Source of the DNA: Tectiglobus sp965223355
Lineage (GTDB): Bacteria; Pseudomonadota; Alphaproteobacteria; Rhizobiales; Hyphomicrobiaceae
Direction: 5' to 3'
DNA: 64,000 bases
Assembly: GCA_965223355.1 (NCBI GenBank)
Contig: CBDCWE010000003.1
Location: 3,782,001-3,846,000, forward strand
Within the stretch, counting starts at the first letter, position 1. Each line of letters opens with the position of its first letter. Made by a program: the position numbers and the translations under genes. The notes below the pieces were generated by a model. That model saw only the letters and a program-made list of their open reading frames with translations, did no database searches and was not told the origin of the DNA. Shown in pieces: positions 44,327 to 53,854 of the stretch.

Positions 44327-45109
44327 TCAGCGCTTGTTGCGCAGCAAGTGAGTGCGCACGTACCAGAAAAACAACGCATAGGGCATCAGCCGCATCGCCT
44401 TGAGGATCGTGACCAGCTGCCAGGGGAATGCGATCTCGAACTTGCGCTTTTTGAGGCCGGCCAGGATGTTGCGTGATGCGACCTTTGCCGTGACCCGGAA
44501 CGGCATCGCGAACGTGTTCTTGGCGCTCATCGGTGTGTCGACAAAGCCCGGGTTCACGACGCTCAAGGTTACACCATAGCGCGTCAAATCAGGGTGCAGG
44601 CTCTCCGCCAGATTGATCAGGGCGGCCTTGGTCGGGCCGTAGGCCGCCGCCTTCGGCAATCCTCGATAGCCGGCGATCGAAGACACCAGCGCAATTTGAC
44701 CGGAGCGCCGCGCAATCATCGCCGGCATCACCGCGCCGAGCACGTTATTGATTCCGGCGACATTGATCGCAACGCTGTGGTTGGCGCGCTCGGCATCGAA
44801 ATCAGCCGCGCCCATCGGATGCCAGACCGCGGCACAGCAAACCACCAGATCAATCTCGCCAAGCGCGTCAACGACCGCCTTGGCGCATGTTGCCACGTCA
44901 TCGCCGTGCGCAACATCGCACGCCACGGCTTCGATCAGGGGATCGCTGCAACTGAGCGCATCCAACGCATCACGCGATCGCGCGCTCACGGCAACACGAA
45001 CGCCCTGCCTGGCCAAATCGATGGCAAGCTGGCGCCCGATGCCGCTGCTTGCACCAATGATCCAGGCCGTGGTCCAAGGCACAGCCAACGCCACTACATT
45101 CCGAACCAC
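44327..45109 (-). CDS. SDR family oxidoreductase of the RpoE-ChrR cluster
   Basis: A 260-residue short-chain dehydrogenase. GASSGIG cofactor loop at ~19-25, catalytic Ser in LVSSIAGYRG, then YGPTKAAL (Tyr-x3-Lys). The C-terminal ~40 residues are hydrophobic and basic (FPWQLVTILKAMRLMPYALFFWYVRTHLLRNKR), suggesting membrane association as in lipid-acting SDRs. It overlaps the end of the ChrR gene by 16 bases and is probably co-transcribed with the sigma and anti-sigma genes. Confidence 0.88.
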   Translation of the reverse strand: MVRNVVALAVPWTTAWIIGASSGIGRQLAIDLARQGVRVAVSARSRDALDALSCSDPLIEAVACDVAHGDDVATCAKAVVDALGEIDLVVCCAAVWHPMGAADFDAERANHSVAINVAGINNVLGAVMPAMIARRSGQIALVSSIAGYRGLPKAAAYGPTKAALINLAESLHPDLTRYGVTLSVVNPGFVDTPMSAKNTFAMPFRVTAKVASRNILAGLKKRKFEIAFPWQLVTILKAMRLMPYALFFWYVRTHLLRNKR

Positions 45110-45774
45110 GGCTGCAAGAGGCGCGCGATCGGGCCCTTGAATCTCGCCGGCGCTTCACAGGCAACCACGCAGATGCATGGTTCGCCGGGTTCGACAACCG
45201 GCTGATGTTCGACGTCCTCGTCCATGTCGGCGACATCACCCGGCCCGAACACACCAAACTGGTCGCGGTAGGCGCCGCTGATGATCATCGTCAGTTCGGT
45301 GCCGCCATGGCCGTGCTCCGGCAGCCGCTTGTTGGGCGCAACCTTCAAGAGCCGCACGTCTCCGTCTGCGCTGTCGGAAAGCTTGAGAACATGGGCGCTG
45401 ACGCCCGGCCCGAGCCACTTCCATTTGATCTGGTCAAGCGGCTGGTCGATGATTTTCGCCAGCGGCCCCGGCAGCTCGCCGTCGGGCCGTGCACCATGAC
45501 TGTGACGGTTCTGGTCGCGGCCACGACCGCCCGCCGCCCGCACCGTCTCCTCGGACAGTTCGTCGGTCCAAACGGCAATCGTGCCCTCATTCAGGTCCGC
45601 CTGCTCCGTCGCCGTCAGCAAAACGCCACCCAGCGCATCAAGTTCGCGCATCTTACTCCGGCAAAGTGAACAGATGCCGACGTGTGCGGCAGCAACAATG
45701 CTCAGCGCCTCTCCGAGTGTTCCAGCCGACAGGCTCATCAACGTGGCATCGTCAAGATGGTGGTTGACCTTCAT
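45094..45774 (-). CDS. chrR: ChrR-type zinc anti-sigma factor with cupin domain
   Basis: A 226-residue protein. The N-terminal zinc anti-sigma domain has His6, His31, Cys35 and Cys38 (HVGICSLC), the same ligand set and spacing as Rhodobacter ChrR. The C-terminal cupin domain (about 105-215, PEHGHGGTELTMIISGAYRDQFGVFGPGDVADMDE) senses singlet oxygen or organic hydroperoxide in known members. It sequesters the sigma factor encoded immediately upstream, with which it overlaps by four bases. Confidence 0.93.
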   Translation of the reverse strand: MKVNHHLDDATLMSLSAGTLGEALSIVAAAHVGICSLCRSKMRELDALGGVLLTATEQADLNEGTIAVWTDELSEETVRAAGGRGRDQNRHSHGARPDGELPGPLAKIIDQPLDQIKWKWLGPGVSAHVLKLSDSADGDVRLLKVAPNKRLPEHGHGGTELTMIISGAYRDQFGVFGPGDVADMDEDVEHQPVVEPGEPCICVVACEAPARFKGPIARLLQPWFGM

Positions 45775-46304
45775 CTCAAGTCCTCGAAAACGCTGCGCAA
45801 CCGCTGATAAGCGAGACGCATGCGAGATTTGACGGTTCCCAGTGGCAATGACAGTTGTTCGGCAATTTCGCTTTGGGACAGCCCTTCGATGTATGACAAT
45901 CGGATAACGTCATGCTGATCCGCAGGCAGCTCCTTCAGTGCTGCCGATACCAGGCGCTGCATCTCGTTCTGAGCGACCTGCTCGTCGGGCGCTGTGTCTT
46001 GCGACACGTGCGCCGACAGATCTTCATCGACCTCGGCCCACGTCTTCTGGCGCCGGATCCGGTCGATGCGCAGATTGCGGGCGATGGTAAACACCCACGT
46101 CGCAGCATTACCGCGCCCCTCGATAAAGTAGCCGGCCTTGCGCCAGACCGTGAGCATCGTTTCCTGCGCCAGCTCCTCAGCGGTCGCCGGATCGGCGCCT
46201 TGGCGCATCAACAAGGCCTTAACGCGGGGCGCGAGCTGCTCAAACAGTTCCTGAAACGCGTTGGCATCCTGGTGATTAGCAATTCGTCGCAGAAGATCCG
46301 ACAT
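45771..46304 (-). CDS. rpoE: ECF RNA polymerase sigma factor, RpoE (ECF11-like)
   Basis: A 177-residue ECF sigma factor. Region 2 (ADPATAEELAQETMLTVWRKAGYF, then NAATWVFTIARNLRIDRIRR) and region 4 (LPADQHDVIRLSYIEGLSQSEIAEQLSLPLGTVKSRMRLAYQRLR) are complete. Paired with ChrR it should direct the photooxidative-stress regulon. A matching promoter stands at 41137. I take ATG 46304 (MSDLLRRIANHQD); ATG 46340 is possible. No clear TGATCC-N18-TA site was found in its own upstream region. Confidence 0.92.
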   Translation of the reverse strand: MSDLLRRIANHQDANAFQELFEQLAPRVKALLMRQGADPATAEELAQETMLTVWRKAGYFIEGRGNAATWVFTIARNLRIDRIRRQKTWAEVDEDLSAHVSQDTAPDEQVAQNEMQRLVSAALKELPADQHDVIRLSYIEGLSQSEIAEQLSLPLGTVKSRMRLAYQRLRSVFEDLR

Positions 46305-46526
46305 TGTTGACCTGTGGGCGGGCAGCGCCTGATGCTGCATGTGGACAGTTCCAGGTAGCACGCCCAGCATAAACCCACTCCGTGTCGTTTCAGAACGGTC
46401 TACGCTGGTGGACGGCAAATGGATGAGTGCCTGGAACAAGAAAAGGTGGATCGCTATGAAAGTCTCTGAGCGTTGGTTATGCGCACGCCGCCGCGCAAGC
46501 ATTGACCTGTGACAATCCGGGACCGG

Positions 46527-47345
46527 TCATTGCGCTCGCACGTTTGCAAACACCGCCGCAATCTCCTTGCAACTCATGCCAACTTCGCCACCCAGGGCTG
46601 CCGCCGTCTTGTTGACGACTGAAACATAGCCATCCTCATAGAGTGAGCGCCCGTCACCAATGCGGCAGGAAAACGCCGAACAGCATGCACCCGCAATGCC
46701 GCGCTCATCAAGCGCCGGCAGCCGCGAGATGCCGGCATCGTCGATACCCCTGTCGGCGTCCGATGAGATGGCAGCGAAGACGGGGTATTTGACCGCCGTT
46801 TCGGGGCGCCCGCCAAGAATTGCACCGTGTGATGCCGCGACGATGACATGGCCGTCGTCCGCCGGCGTCACCAGCGAAATCGAATCCATGACGATGATCT
46901 TGACGTTGGTATCGGTTGAACCATCCGCTTCATAGCGCGCCTCGGCCAACGGTGCGGGCGCCGGCGACGGGCTCAGGTCGGCGCCCTGCAATATCGCCAA
47001 GGCCTCGCGGCACGGCATGGCGACCGCCAAGCCCAACTCCCGCGCCGCGCGATTGACAAACGACAGCACACCGCGCGCAACACCGTCCGCACCATCCCCA
47101 ATTCGGGCCGAGCGATGCGAGACCGTCGCCGCCGGCACGCCCAGCTGATCGAGCAGTTTGACGCCGGCGAGCCCGGCAGCTTCGCGGCCGATGCCGGCAT
47201 CGTTCAAGATCACCGCGCCAACCCCCATGCTGGCGGCGCAATAACCGGCATAGACGCCGCCGTGGGAGGCACAATGAGCGGCCCGGCCGCGATGGTCCGG
47301 CGTTAGATGCGTTACACTGTCGAGTATCACCGGGGCGTTGCTCAT
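46527..47345 (-). CDS. Conserved protein of unknown function with internal duplication
   Basis: A 272-residue soluble protein built of two similar halves. The first (about 8-115) has SVTHLTPDHRGRAAHCASHGG, VGAVILNDAGIGRE, TVSHRSARIGD and GLAVAMPCREAL. The second (about 150-265) has SISLVTPADDGHVIVAASHGA, FAAISSDADRGID, SAFSCRIGD and GEVGMSCKEIA. The repeated ASHG, D(A)GI, ARIGD/CRIGD and MxCKE positions suggest a duplicated ligand-binding or catalytic unit. I do not recognise a named family. It has no signal peptide or membrane segment. Start ATG 47345 gives the first conserved residues. Confidence 0.75.
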   Translation of the reverse strand: MSNAPVILDSVTHLTPDHRGRAAHCASHGGVYAGYCAASMGVGAVILNDAGIGREAAGLAGVKLLDQLGVPAATVSHRSARIGDGADGVARGVLSFVNRAARELGLAVAMPCREALAILQGADLSPSPAPAPLAEARYEADGSTDTNVKIIVMDSISLVTPADDGHVIVAASHGAILGGRPETAVKYPVFAAISSDADRGIDDAGISRLPALDERGIAGACCSAFSCRIGDGRSLYEDGYVSVVNKTAAALGGEVGMSCKEIAAVFANVRAQ

Positions 47346-47500
47346 GTCGCCGTCCACCACTTGCATGAATCGGGGTGCCAACGTCCGCACCGCCTTGATT
47401 TTATGAACCCGATTGCAGACGTTGCGCAATATCGCAATGTTTCACGTCAGCAGCCGGATTGAGCGACGGCGTTGATCCGAGCGAACGCGCGACTTGAGAG

Positions 47501-47593
47501 CAGCCGGCATAAATATTGACCCGCTTCATCGGTCCTGGCGGCTCACTCGGGCAGGCGCGGCGTGCGGCGCGATGCGGTGCATCCGGAGGCGCG
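47501..47593 (+). repeat. Fragment of MITE family 3
   Basis: GCCGGCATAAATATTGACCC, then GGTCCTGGCGGCTCACTCGG and GGCGCGATGC match the left arm of the element at 10799; the right arm is missing. The rest of 47346-47669 holds GC-rich direct repeats (GGGCCAGC twice near 47640) and no gene. Confidence 0.75.
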
Positions 47594-47669
47594 CGTAAAG
47601 GCTGCGACGGCGGCCGGCGCTGGCGAGCCGGCGGGCCAGCGGGCCAGCGGGAAGGTGATACAGGCCCGC

Positions 47670-49481
47670 CTACGGCGGCAATGATCTCACTCGCCATACC
47701 ATGAGCGGCAATTTGGCATCGCCAAGTTCAACGCGCTCGAGGAAATCGATGGCAGCGCCGCTTTGCAGCGCAAACATCATCGTGTCACGCGGTATCTCGG
47801 CCAAGGCCTTGGCATCACGTCGGCAGACGACGACGTAGTTGGCACCAAGTCTGCGCAGAACCCGTTCGGCAACCGCGGGCGTGCCCTTCAGGAACTCAAA
47901 CGTGGCGAGGATGGACTTGTCGATCCGGTGATAGGGCGCGCTCACAACGCGGTGCTTGGCGTAGAGCCCGATGAACGGACCGAGATCCAGTTCATTCGCG
48001 ACCAGGCCGGCCGGCAGGGCGTCGAGGGCACGCACATAAGCCCGGCTCTGACAGCTATTCGTCGATGCCGTCAGCTTGGTCTTGGCCGTCGCCTCGATGT
48101 CGGAGACCAGTGCGACCAGCGATGCCACCAAGACCTGGATCGTGGCCTGACCGGCAATCACAATGGCGCCAAAACGCACGGTGCGTTCAGGGATCTCACC
48201 GATGGCCGGCAACCGCGCGATGGCGAGCGCAAGGGCGGGGATCGCCAGCCACATCGCATAGGGCATCAACTTGACGTAGATGCAACTGTAAATGGTGGCC
48301 ATCACCAACACGCAAAGGGCAAACAGCGAACCCGCGTCTCGCTGGCGCTGGTATGCCCAGCCCGCTGCCGCACACCCAAGCAGTGCACACGCAACGAAGC
48401 TTATCGCGCCCGACGGCGTCACCATTGCAAAGTCGAACAGCGACTTCACTTCGATGACATGGTCGAGCCAGACCGGCTTCACCGCCGGGTCGACCATCGC
48501 GAACGGACCGCCGGCACAAGCCGGTTCAACCGCGAGATAGGCGCCAAGCGCAAGGCCGCCGCCGGCGGCAAGACCGCCGAGCCAGACGGTGGCCGGTGCG
48601 CCCGCGAACTTGCGATACAAGACGGCGTATGCAGCCGTTCCGACCGTCAGCATCAGGGCAAGATTGAGTGACAGCTCATCGCAGGCCGGCTGCAACCAGT
48701 GCGCGGGCGCGATCGTCAAGAGCAGTGCTGCCCAAACCGGAATCAGCGATGCGATCAGAGCCCGCACGATGCCGTCGCGCATCTCATTGGCAAAGCAGCT
48801 GAACAGCGCCGCCAATCCGATCACAGCTCCGATTAGAAACAGACTTTCGAGGCCGACAGTCAGCCCCAGGCCGAGGAACGCGCCGGCCCACCAGCCGATT
48901 TTGGGATCGGCAAAACTGCGCTGCAGATAAAGAATTCCAATGACCGCGCAAAGGATCTGGACATTGTGATGATCGATTCGCCCGGGATTGAACTGAAAGA
49001 TCGCAGATGCGCCGTTCACGGCCAACACAATGACGGCGATCGCGGCAACCAGGCCGCTCTGACGCTCCGCTTCGCGCATTACCGCGAACAACAGAGCAAA
49101 CAGGAGCGCGGACGGCCAAAGCACGCGGGTCACCAATTCGGACGTAGCAACGGAAAAGACCGTCCCCAAGGCGCCGGTCAGCATCAGCAACGGCAGGTCG
49201 ATCAGACGCGACCAATGCGACCGCAATGCTTCGGGCGCGCCGATTGCCGGGATTGTCCGGTCAAACCAGTTGCCCGATGCCGCCAATTCGCGAACCTGTA
49301 ACAGCCGTGTCATGTCATCGGTGCCGCCGCTGCCGGCAAGCAGCATTTCACCATTGCTAAACAAGTAGCGCGTCGCAATCACGATCGTCGCCAGCGCCGC
49401 CCACAACAGACGTGACCGCAATAGTGCAAGCAGAGCCGAATTCGAAGCTCTTTCGTTCAATGCGAATTGTATGGACATCAA
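47670..49481 (-). CDS. Multi-pass membrane protein, GT-C glycosyltransferase-like
   Basis: A 603-residue protein with about a dozen transmembrane helices and a C-terminal soluble part of ~120 residues. In the first large loop GGTDDMTRLLQVRELAASGNWFD carries an acidic pair in the position of the catalytic Asp of GT-C enzymes. NPGRIDHHNVQ in a later loop recalls the HH-containing loop of oligosaccharyltransferase-like GT-C proteins. It probably transfers sugar from a lipid-linked donor in the periplasmic leaflet; donor and acceptor are unknown. It lies next to a UDP-galactopyranose-mutase-like gene and upstream of a nucleotide-sugar operon. Confidence 0.7.
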   Translation of the reverse strand: MMSIQFALNERASNSALLALLRSRLLWAALATIVIATRYLFSNGEMLLAGSGGTDDMTRLLQVRELAASGNWFDRTIPAIGAPEALRSHWSRLIDLPLLMLTGALGTVFSVATSELVTRVLWPSALLFALLFAVMREAERQSGLVAAIAVIVLAVNGASAIFQFNPGRIDHHNVQILCAVIGILYLQRSFADPKIGWWAGAFLGLGLTVGLESLFLIGAVIGLAALFSCFANEMRDGIVRALIASLIPVWAALLLTIAPAHWLQPACDELSLNLALMLTVGTAAYAVLYRKFAGAPATVWLGGLAAGGGLALGAYLAVEPACAGGPFAMVDPAVKPVWLDHVIEVKSLFDFAMVTPSGAISFVACALLGCAAAGWAYQRQRDAGSLFALCVLVMATIYSCIYVKLMPYAMWLAIPALALAIARLPAIGEIPERTVRFGAIVIAGQATIQVLVASLVALVSDIEATAKTKLTASTNSCQSRAYVRALDALPAGLVANELDLGPFIGLYAKHRVVSAPYHRIDKSILATFEFLKGTPAVAERVLRRLGANYVVVCRRDAKALAEIPRDTMMFALQSGAAIDFLERVELGDAKLPLMVWRVRSLPP

Positions 49482-49765
49482 TGCAGAGAACTCTCAACCA
49501 ACCGATTTTCCGGACATTTCCGCCTCAGGCGCGTCCGCATCGCCATCCAGCTCAGTCTGAACGGCTTGAGAACACCTACAAGATTTGCGTTGCAAAGCCG
49601 TAAAGCAGCGTACGGCCTATCCGGTTCGTGAACGTTTGATCCAATTGCGCAACCGGGTCGCAATGACAGCAATTTCTCAACCATTCCGCTTTACGAATCG
49701 CCCGAGCCGAAGGTGATCCGAGCCGCGCCCCGGCCGCGGTGGCGATGAGGAGGGGTGAAGTTTTC

Positions 49766-51277
49766 ATGACCACGTCTGACGTTTTTATTGTCGGTGCCGG
49801 CCCGGCTGGCCTGACTGCGTCCTATCTGCTGACCAAGGGCGGCGTTTCCGCCACGGTGATAGAAGCAGATCCGGACTACGTCGGCGGCATTTCGCGCACC
49901 GCCAACTACAAGGATTTCAAGTTCGACATTGGCGGCCACCGCTTCTTTTCGAAATCAAAAGAGGTCGTTGATCTTTGGAACGAGATCCTGCCGCAGGATT
50001 TCATCGACCGCCCGCGTCTGAGTCGCATCTACTACAATGGCAAGTACTTCTCATATCCGCTGAAGGCGTTTGAAGCCTTTAACAATCTCGGCCCGGTCGA
50101 AAGCGTGCATTGTGTCCTCTCTTACATGTATCAGCGTGCCTTCCCGCATGAAAATCCGGAAAACTTCCATCAATGGGTTGCCAACCAGTTTGGTGAACGC
50201 TTGTTCTCGATCTTTTTCAAGACCTATACGGAAAAGGTCTGGGGCATGCCCTGCGATGAGATTTCCGCGGATTGGGCGGCCCAGCGGATCAAGGGCCTTG
50301 ACCTCTCTTCGGCGATGGCAAACGCGCTGCGCAATTCAATCGCACCGAATTCCGCCGGCACCACGAAGAACGGTGAAGTGATCAAAACCCTGATCGACTC
50401 GTTTCGCTATCCGCGCCAAGGCCCGGGTATGATGTGGGATGCAGCCGCCGCTAGGACCCGCGCCCAAGGCGGTGAGATCCACATGGGTCAAGCACTCGAT
50501 ACCATGCGTTGGCACGAAGCTAGCGGGTTGTGGACGATCACGGCCAAGGCCAGCGACGGTGAAGTTTTCACCTATCAGGCTCAGCACGCGATTTCGTCGG
50601 CACCGATTACCGAGTTGATCGCCGCCCTCGATGTTTCGGAAGCTGCAACAGCGGCGGCCGCTCGCCTGCGCTACCGCGACTTTCTCACCGTCGCGCTGGT
50701 GGTCGAAAAGCCGGACTTGTTTCCGGACAACTGGATCTACATCCATGAACCGAGTGTCAAGGTTGGACGCATCCAGAATTTCCGGTCGTGGTCACCGGAG
50801 ATGGTTCCGAACCCGAAGCAGTCCTGTCTCGGTCTTGAATATTTCTGTTTCGAAGGTGACGGGTTGTGGACCTCGAGCGATGAAGATCTCATTGCGCTCG
50901 CCAAGACAGAACTCGCCCAGATCGGCCTGGCCGCTGAGGAGGAGGTCGTCGATGGTTGTGTCGTGCGCCAGAAGAAGGCCTATCCGGTCTACGATGACGG
51001 CTATAAGCACAACGTCGACACGATCCGCAGCGAGTTGGCCCGAACCTATCCGACATTGCATCTGGTCGGCCGCAACGGCATGCACAAGTACAACAATCAG
51101 GACCATGCCATGATGACCGCCATGCTGACGGTCAAAAACATTGCGGCCGGCGAGCGCATCTACGACATCTGGAATGTCAACGAGGATGCCGAATACCACG
51201 AAGCCGGCAACGACGGTGAACAGGAAGCCTTGACGTCGGTTCGCTTGGTTCCCGAGCGCGTCAAGAAGGCCGGCTGA
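49766..51277 (+). CDS. FAD/NAD(P)-dependent oxidoreductase, UDP-galactopyranose-mutase/protoporphyrinogen-oxidase-like
   Basis: A 503-residue flavoprotein. FAD motif VFIVGAGPAGLTASYLLTKGG, then GGISRTANYKDFKFDIGGHRFFSKS, where the GGHRFF block is characteristic of sugar-related members annotated as UDP-galactopyranose mutase-like or amine-oxidase-like. FFKTYTEKVWGMPCDEISADWAAQRIKGLD is the central family block, and GRNGMHKYNNQDHAMMTAML closes the FAD site. ATG 49766 has GAGGAGGGG upstream. It is probably involved in surface glycan or glycolipid synthesis with the neighbouring GT-C protein; the reaction is not certain. Confidence 0.85.
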   Translation: MTTSDVFIVGAGPAGLTASYLLTKGGVSATVIEADPDYVGGISRTANYKDFKFDIGGHRFFSKSKEVVDLWNEILPQDFIDRPRLSRIYYNGKYFSYPLKAFEAFNNLGPVESVHCVLSYMYQRAFPHENPENFHQWVANQFGERLFSIFFKTYTEKVWGMPCDEISADWAAQRIKGLDLSSAMANALRNSIAPNSAGTTKNGEVIKTLIDSFRYPRQGPGMMWDAAAARTRAQGGEIHMGQALDTMRWHEASGLWTITAKASDGEVFTYQAQHAISSAPITELIAALDVSEAATAAAARLRYRDFLTVALVVEKPDLFPDNWIYIHEPSVKVGRIQNFRSWSPEMVPNPKQSCLGLEYFCFEGDGLWTSSDEDLIALAKTELAQIGLAAEEEVVDGCVVRQKKAYPVYDDGYKHNVDTIRSELARTYPTLHLVGRNGMHKYNNQDHAMMTAMLTVKNIAAGERIYDIWNVNEDAEYHEAGNDGEQEALTSVRLVPERVKKAG

Positions 51278-51387
51278 CAGGACCTCGTGCGCCCGCCCGA
51301 CGCGCCGGCTGCACCGGCTGGAGACGCCGTCATGGTGCCGGACCGGCAGGTGTCCGTTTGCCTGTGCGGTAAGCCGTGCTGCGGTAT

Positions 51388-51655
51388 TAGGCCGTAAACC
51401 CATAAATCCGGGCACATTGGTATGAGTCAATTTGCTTCGCTGCTGGACGCGAGGATGCAGACAATGTGGTTCATTTTGAAATCCTTGGCGCAGCCCAGCG
51501 AAGCAAATTGACGATATCCTGCGGACGCCGATTTGGCACTGCGATCTGCAGCGTTGCACCACTGGAATGGGCAACCAGCCCATTCTGCGTGCCGCGCCTT
51601 GCATATCTTGGCCAAATCGGCGCCAATGTGCCCGGATTTATGGGTTTGCGGCCTA
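51388..51655. mobile_element. MITE-like element (family 5)
   Basis: Inverted ends start TAGGCCGTAAACCCATAAAT (left) and TAGGCCGCAAACCCATAAAT (right, complement) and match over about 33 bp with one mismatch. TA lies at both boundaries. An inner inverted repeat TCAATTTGCTTCGCTG (about 51427) pairs with its complement near 51494. It is 268 bp long with no coding capacity and lies between convergent genes. Confidence 0.88.
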
Positions 51656-51690
51656 GATTTGTATCGCCAGGTTGCGGGCTTGTTACCGCA

Positions 51691-53733
51691 TTATTCAGCA
51701 GCATGGGCTGCTGTCGCTTGGGCACGACCGCGACCGGTCAACCAGGCAATGATAATGCCCGGCGCCGCAACGGCCATCGCGATGGCGCCGAGCTGCAAAT
51801 GCGACAGTGCGATCATGCCGCCGCCTGGGGCGGCGAGGGTCAGACCGCCGGCGATTAGGCAAATCCGGCCGATCCAGCCGGCGACACCGTTCACTAGGCG
51901 CCCGGCGCCGATCAGATAACCCTGAAGACCGGCAGATACGAACAATATGCCGACCAGTGCGGTTGTAACCACGATCGCAACTTCACTCCAGGCGCCCTGC
52001 AACAGCAGCGCCGGATTGAATACGAAGAAGAACGGGATGAAGTAGATCACCGTACCGATCCGCATCGCCTCGAAGCCGGTTTCCATCGGCTCCGACTTGG
52101 CCACCGACGCGGCCGCAAATGCGGCCAGAGCGACCGGCGGCGTGATAAAGCTCAGCATCCCCCAATAGAGCAGGAACATATGCACGCTCATCGGATCAAG
52201 GCCGACCTTGATCAGTGCGGGCGCCAGAATGATGGCCAGGAAAATGTAGGCCGCGGTCACGGTCATGCCGATGCCGAGGATGAAACTGGTCAGCGCCCCC
52301 ATGATCAGCAGCACCAATGGCGCACCGCCGGCCAGGAACACCAGGTCGTTGGTCAGCGTCCCGGTCATGCCGGTCGCCTGCAAAGCGCCGACGATCAGAC
52401 CGACGGCGGCCAGCAGACCGGCGAGTTCGGCGAGCAGCCCGCCGGTTGCGAAAATGTACTGTCTAAAGTCGGTCCAGCTCAGGCGATGGTTGGGATTGAA
52501 CTGATTGATGAACAGCAACAGGGCCGTGGCATAGAACGGCGCATGCGCCTCGCGCTTCAGGAACACCAGCATGAACACCAAGAGGGCGAACACGGCGACA
52601 TAATACCAGCCGTCCTTGATCACTTCCCACAGTGACGGCAGTTCGGACTTGTCCAGCCCCTTCAGGTCGTTCTGCGCTGAATAAGCGTCAATCTGCAGGA
52701 ACAGTCCGGTATAAAACAGCAGCGACGGCACGACGGCCGCGATTGCCACGGTGACATAGGAGACCTCCAGAAAATCCGCCATGACGAAGGCGGTCGCGCC
52801 CATGATCGGCGGCATCATCGTGCCGCCGGTCGACGCGCAAGCCTCGATTGCCCCTGCGGTCTTGGCCCTGACGCCGATCCGCTTCATCGCCGGGATCGTG
52901 AGCGAGCCGGTGGTCAAGACGTTGGTGATCGGGCCGCCGGACATCGAACCAAACAGGCCCGACGAAAAGATCGCCACCTTAGCCGGGCCGCCGCGGACGT
53001 GACCGAGCAGCGCGAAGGCCAAGTTGATAAAGAACTGGCCGCCTCCGGTATAGACGAGGGCGTTGCCAAACAACAAGAAGCCGAAAAACAGCAGGGCAAA
53101 GGCCTGCATCGGGATGCCCAGCAGGCTTTCCTCGGAGAACACGTGATAGGCGGCCGTGTCGAGGAAGCTCTGGCTGACGCCCGAAATCACCTGGGGCATG
53201 TATTGCACGTAGGTTGGATAGAGCGATACGACCGTCACAATGATCAAGACCGCGATGCCACCGGCCCGTCGCCCGGCCTCGAGAATCACGAGCCATAACA
53301 AGACCGCCAGATATTTGCTTTCATCAGGCGCATTGTATTCCCAACTCTCCTCGAGGATCGCAAGGCCGTTGTAGGTGAAGTAGGCGCTCAGTCCGAGCGT
53401 CACGATGAACAGCGCAATGTCGTACCAGGGAACGGTCTGGCGCGGTGCGCGCGGATAGGCCGGCATGACCAGGAAGATCATCGAGACCATCACGCCGACG
53501 AGCAGATAGATGTACTGGTTCTGCACCAGCTTGTTGCCGATAACGGCCTTGATGAAGCCCAGCTGGAACATCTCGTTCGCCGCAATCGCGACGGACAACA
53601 GCGTCAGGGCCAATATCAGGTTGGTCCAGAATGGGCCGGGCTTGCGGTAACGTGCGACCTCGACATCTTCTTCGGCCGGTTGGTCGCCGGTTCGAGCTTG
53701 ATCTGACTGAGCTTCCGAGCTGCCGGTGGTCAT
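51691..53733 (-). CDS. TRAP transporter fused permease, TAXI type (4TM/12TM)
   Basis: A 680-residue permease with about 17 hydrophobic helices, the DctQ-DctM fusion typical of TAXI-TRAP systems. The DctM part shows LFGSMSGGPITNVLTTGSLTIPAMKRIG and EACASTGGTMMPPIMGATAFVMA, and later ALTSFILGIGMTVTAAYIFLAIILAPALI. It imports a carboxylate-like solute using an ion gradient, together with the binding protein encoded 121 bp upstream on the same strand. ATG 53733 (MTTGSSEAQSDQ) is chosen. Confidence 0.93.
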   Translation of the reverse strand: MTTGSSEAQSDQARTGDQPAEEDVEVARYRKPGPFWTNLILALTLLSVAIAANEMFQLGFIKAVIGNKLVQNQYIYLLVGVMVSMIFLVMPAYPRAPRQTVPWYDIALFIVTLGLSAYFTYNGLAILEESWEYNAPDESKYLAVLLWLVILEAGRRAGGIAVLIIVTVVSLYPTYVQYMPQVISGVSQSFLDTAAYHVFSEESLLGIPMQAFALLFFGFLLFGNALVYTGGGQFFINLAFALLGHVRGGPAKVAIFSSGLFGSMSGGPITNVLTTGSLTIPAMKRIGVRAKTAGAIEACASTGGTMMPPIMGATAFVMADFLEVSYVTVAIAAVVPSLLFYTGLFLQIDAYSAQNDLKGLDKSELPSLWEVIKDGWYYVAVFALLVFMLVFLKREAHAPFYATALLLFINQFNPNHRLSWTDFRQYIFATGGLLAELAGLLAAVGLIVGALQATGMTGTLTNDLVFLAGGAPLVLLIMGALTSFILGIGMTVTAAYIFLAIILAPALIKVGLDPMSVHMFLLYWGMLSFITPPVALAAFAAASVAKSEPMETGFEAMRIGTVIYFIPFFFVFNPALLLQGAWSEVAIVVTTALVGILFVSAGLQGYLIGAGRLVNGVAGWIGRICLIAGGLTLAAPGGGMIALSHLQLGAIAMAVAAPGIIIAWLTGRGRAQATAAHAAE

Positions 53734-53854
53734 GGCCCGCCGTCTCGCATTGCTGGCACCGGGGGAACGCTCACGGGCGCACCGGGGCCCGCGGCGGGGT
53801 TTGGCGAACACCGGCGCGCACGCTTTAGCTGCGCACCGGAACTTTGCATCAGGT

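Noticed and set aside
46305..46520. RpoE-type autoregulatory promoter upstream of the sigma gene
   Set aside because: The nearest site reads CGATCC on the minus strand, but the -10 position 18 bp away does not contain TA.
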